This document shows, one piece after another, positions 5,258 to 6,588 of a DNA stretch of 6,588 bases. Position numbers and translations under genes: made by a program. Origin of the DNA: Armatimonadota bacterium. GTDB taxonomy: Bacteria; Armatimonadota; Hebobacteria; CAIYQO01. Position 1 is the stretch's first letter. Each line of letters begins with the position of its first letter. The stretch covers positions 1 through 6,588 of the forward strand of contig JAKIYB010000027.1 in assembly GCA_022708765.1 (NCBI GenBank). Direction: 5' to 3'. The notes under the pieces were generated by a model, which saw only the letters and a list, made by a program, of their open reading frames with translations, was not told where the DNA came from and did not search any database.

Positions 5258-6289
5258 ATGCTCGTCAGTTACCACATCTACATACTCGTCGCCGCCATGC
5301 TGCTGGCCTTTCTGGTGACCTTCCTCACCGCCATCCCGGTGATCGCCTTCCTGCGCGCGAAGAAGCTGGGGCAGACCATCCGCGAGGACGGGCCGGACCG
5401 GCATCTCGGCAAAGCCGGTACGCCCACCATGGGCGGGGTGGTCATTCTCTTCGGCGCGGCGGCGGGCACCATCGCCTCCTGGTATTTCTTCCCCCGGCAG
5501 TTCTGGTTCAGCGTGCTGGTGCTGGCGTTGATGACCGCGGTGGCCGGCATAGGCGCCATTGACGACTGGGGCAAGATCAAGCGCGGGCGCGGCGATGGGC
5601 TGAAGGCGCGGCAGAAGCTGGCGCTGCAGTTCCTCGCCGCCGGCCTTTTCCTGCTCGGTCTCTGGTGGCTGGACGTGCCGCCCACGCTGCACATCCCCTT
5701 CACCGACATCAGCCTGAACCTGGGCTGGTGGTTCTGGCCGCTGGCGGCGCTCTTCATCGCTTTCATGAGCAACGCGGTGAACCTCACCGACGGGCTGGAC
5801 GGCCTCGCCGCCGGCAGCACCACGGCGGCGGCCTTCGCCATGGCCGGGCTGGCGTGGCTTGTGCATGAACAAGAGATCATGCCGATGGGACACGCGATGG
5901 CCACCTTCCTCGCCTGCCTGGGCGCCGCCTGCCTCGCCTTCCTCTGGTATAACCAGCACCCGGCGAAGGTCTTCATGGGCGACACCGGCTCGCTGGCCAT
6001 CGGCGCCGCGCTGGCCGGCGCGGCGCTCATCATTAAACAGGAAATCCTCTTCCTCGCCATCGGCCTCATTTTCCTCATCGAGACGGGGTCGGTGATGCTG
6101 CAGGTGGCCTACTTCCAACTCACCAAACGCCTCACCGGCGAAGGCAAGCGCATCTTCCGCATGACCCCCTTCCACCACCACCTGGAACTCGGCGGCTGGA
6201 AGGAAACGCAGATTGTCACCCGCGCCTGGCTCCTCGCCGTCATCCTCGCCGCCGCCGCCTACTGGCTGTACCGGCGGTATGGCGGGTAG
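5258..6289 (+). CDS. mraY: Phospho-N-acetylmuramoyl-pentapeptide-transferase (lipid I synthase)
   Basis: This integral inner-membrane enzyme transfers phospho-MurNAc-pentapeptide from the UDP precursor to undecaprenyl phosphate, forming lipid I, the first membrane step of peptidoglycan synthesis. It has 343 residues, normal for the family, with about ten hydrophobic segments from residue ~5 to ~337. Family signatures seen: KLGQTIREDGPDRHLGKAG (36-54), TPTMGG (55-60), the Mg-binding Asp pair in GAIDDWGK (99-106; D102, D103), GLKARQKL (114-121), NAVNLTDGLDGLAAGS (172-187, catalytic Asp region), FMGDTGSLAIGA (239-250; D242) and MTPFHHHLELGGWKE (302-316; H306-H308). All expected polar active-site residues are present, and the triple-His loop favours MraY over WecA/TagO relatives. 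No other in-frame start is suitable. Unusually, no mur, fts or other cell-wall genes flank it, and it has its own promoter and a likely terminator. Confidence 0.97.
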   Translation: MLVSYHIYILVAAMLLAFLVTFLTAIPVIAFLRAKKLGQTIREDGPDRHLGKAGTPTMGGVVILFGAAAGTIASWYFFPRQFWFSVLVLALMTAVAGIGAIDDWGKIKRGRGDGLKARQKLALQFLAAGLFLLGLWWLDVPPTLHIPFTDISLNLGWWFWPLAALFIAFMSNAVNLTDGLDGLAAGSTTAAAFAMAGLAWLVHEQEIMPMGHAMATFLACLGAACLAFLWYNQHPAKVFMGDTGSLAIGAALAGAALIIKQEILFLAIGLIFLIETGSVMLQVAYFQLTKRLTGEGKRIFRMTPFHHHLELGGWKETQIVTRAWLLAVILAAAAYWLYRRYGG

Positions 6290-6314
6290 TTCATAACCGC
6301 GGTTTTTGTCTTTT
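6274..6314 (+). terminator. Likely intrinsic terminator overlapping the end of mraY
   Basis: GCGGTATG (6274-6281) pairs with CAT-A-ACCGC (6292-6300, A6295 or A6296 bulged), giving an 8-bp stem around a 10-nt loop that contains the mraY stop codon TAG (6287-6289). The stem is followed by GGTTTTTGTCTTTT (6301-6314), a T-rich tract. The bulge and two G bases before the tract weaken it. If real, it ends the mraY transcript within about 25 nt of the stop codon. Confidence 0.45.
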
Positions 6315-6369
6315 CCCCTCTCCCAGGATTGGGAGAGGGGTGCAGGGGTGAGGGCGCGCGGGAGCGCGC
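6315..6369. repeat. Two-hairpin REP-like intergenic element
   Basis: CCCCTCTCCCA (6315-6325) and TGGGAGAGGGG (6330-6340) form a perfect 11-bp stem around GGAT. Fourteen bases later, GCGCGC (6354-6359) and GCGCGC (6364-6369) form a second perfect stem with a GNRA-type GGGA loop. The intervening TGCAGGGGTGAGGG, together with the first stem, resembles the CCCTCTCCC...GGGAGAGGG...GGGTGAGGG dispersed repeats I know from intergenic regions of many bacterial genomes. Neither strand has a T-run after the first stem, so it is not itself an intrinsic terminator. Copy number in this genome cannot be seen from here. Confidence 0.65.
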
Positions 6370-6397
6370 AACGATAACAGATGCACTGCAGGAAGAG

Positions 6398-6411
6398 CGC
6401 CGGCGCCGGCG
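6398..6411. repeat. Perfect 14-bp GC palindrome upstream of the last gene
   Basis: CGCCGGCGCCGGCG reads the same on both strands. It is followed by a weak -10-like TATACG (6414-6419) with no clear -35 hexamer. It could be an operator for the downstream gene, but simple alternating CG sequence in a GC-rich genome easily produces such palindromes. Confidence 0.3.
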
Positions 6412-6431
6412 AATATACGGAACATCACAAT

Positions 6432-6438
6432 GAGGTGA
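6432..6438 (+). promoter_or_regulatory. Ribosome binding site of the last gene
   Basis: GAGGTGA lies 6 nt before ATG 6445 and matches the 16S rRNA anti-SD well. It fixes the start of the partial gene and contrasts with the SD-less starts of gltX, the GH2-like gene and the HEAT gene. Confidence 0.7.
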
Positions 6439-6444
6439 GCAGCC

Positions 6445-6588
6445 ATGACGGTCCCATCCGCCGATTTCGTCCCCGTTGTCCCGCAGGACTTCAGCCCGTT
6501 CAGTCGTTGGTTCTCCGCCGCGTTTCGCCTCTTCGGCGAGCAGTGGCAGGTATGGGTGCAGCAAGGCTTGATCGCCCTGCTGCTGCTG
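6445..6588 (+). CDS. Putative membrane protein, N-terminal fragment (3' end beyond window)
   Basis: Only the first 48 codons are present. They begin MTVPSADFVPVVPQDFSPFSRW, continue with an amphipathic aromatic stretch (WFSAAFRLFGEQWQVWVQQ, residues 22-40) and enter a hydrophobic run (GLIALLLL, 41-48) that the window edge cuts. The pattern of a short cytoplasmic lead, an aromatic amphipathic helix and then a Leu-rich transmembrane start resembles multi-pass proteins of the DUF4013 type, but the fragment is too short to assign. The start is well supported by GAGGTGA (6432-6438). It reads in the same direction as mraY, but 155 bp with a likely terminator and repeats lie between them, so it is probably a separate transcription unit. 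Confidence 0.65.
   Translation, partial: MTVPSADFVPVVPQDFSPFSRWFSAAFRLFGEQWQVWVQQGLIALLLL

Noticed and set aside
4008..6181. Two ~400-codon antisense frames across the HEAT gene and mraY (4008-5213, 4973-6181)
   Set aside because: They are shadows of GC-rich codon usage opposite well-supported genes; compositions are dominated by R, G, A, E and Q, with no recognisable domain.
6315..6340. 11-bp stem as a rho-independent terminator
   Set aside because: The T-tract lies before the stem on the plus strand, and A-rich sequence follows it on the minus strand; neither fits.

Overview
The window is a GC-rich (roughly two-thirds G+C) stretch of bacterial chromosome with compact housekeeping-type gene content. 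There are no tRNA or rRNA genes, no CRISPR array, no transposase, and no phage or defence genes that I can recognise. The lineage cannot be fixed from the sequence. The high GC, a GluRS N-terminus that reads like Thermus-type enzymes, a secreted glycosidase-like protein, a HEAT-repeat protein and several genes with a -10 box almost abutting the start codon would fit a terrestrial group such as Armatimonadota or Chloroflexota; that is a low-confidence inference.

Layout. (1) 1-380, minus strand: N-terminal 126 residues of glutamyl-tRNA synthetase (gltX), running off the left edge. (2) 381-663: divergent intergenic region with a TACAAT box for gltX on the minus strand and a TTTACA-N17-TATGCC promoter for the next gene on the plus strand. 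(3) 664-1476: a soluble sensor histidine kinase with no recognisable sensor domain and no adjacent response regulator. (4) 1546-3366: a secreted protein with the GH2 (beta-galactosidase/glucuronidase) architecture whose acid/base glutamate position is occupied by serine. (5) 3471-3980: a small FMN nitroreductase, preceded by a GGAA-capped hairpin. (6) 4044-5003: a HEAT-repeat protein whose TATAAT box lies 6 nt before the ATG. (7) 5258-6289: mraY, the lipid I synthase of peptidoglycan synthesis, apparently its own transcription unit. (8) 6290-6444: intergenic region with a likely mraY terminator, a two-hairpin REP-like element and a GC palindrome. (9) 6445-6588: start of a putative membrane protein cut by the right edge.

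The genes do not form one pathway. Most appear to have their own promoter, and their neighbours are functionally unrelated (translation, signalling, carbohydrate-like protein, flavoenzyme, scaffold, cell wall). I did not find a convincing new multi-gene system. The points most worth a second look are the degenerate GH2 protein, the orphan kinase with a Cys/His-rich N-terminus, the recurring near-leaderless promoter layout, and the structured intergenic elements at 3415-3437 and 6315-6369.
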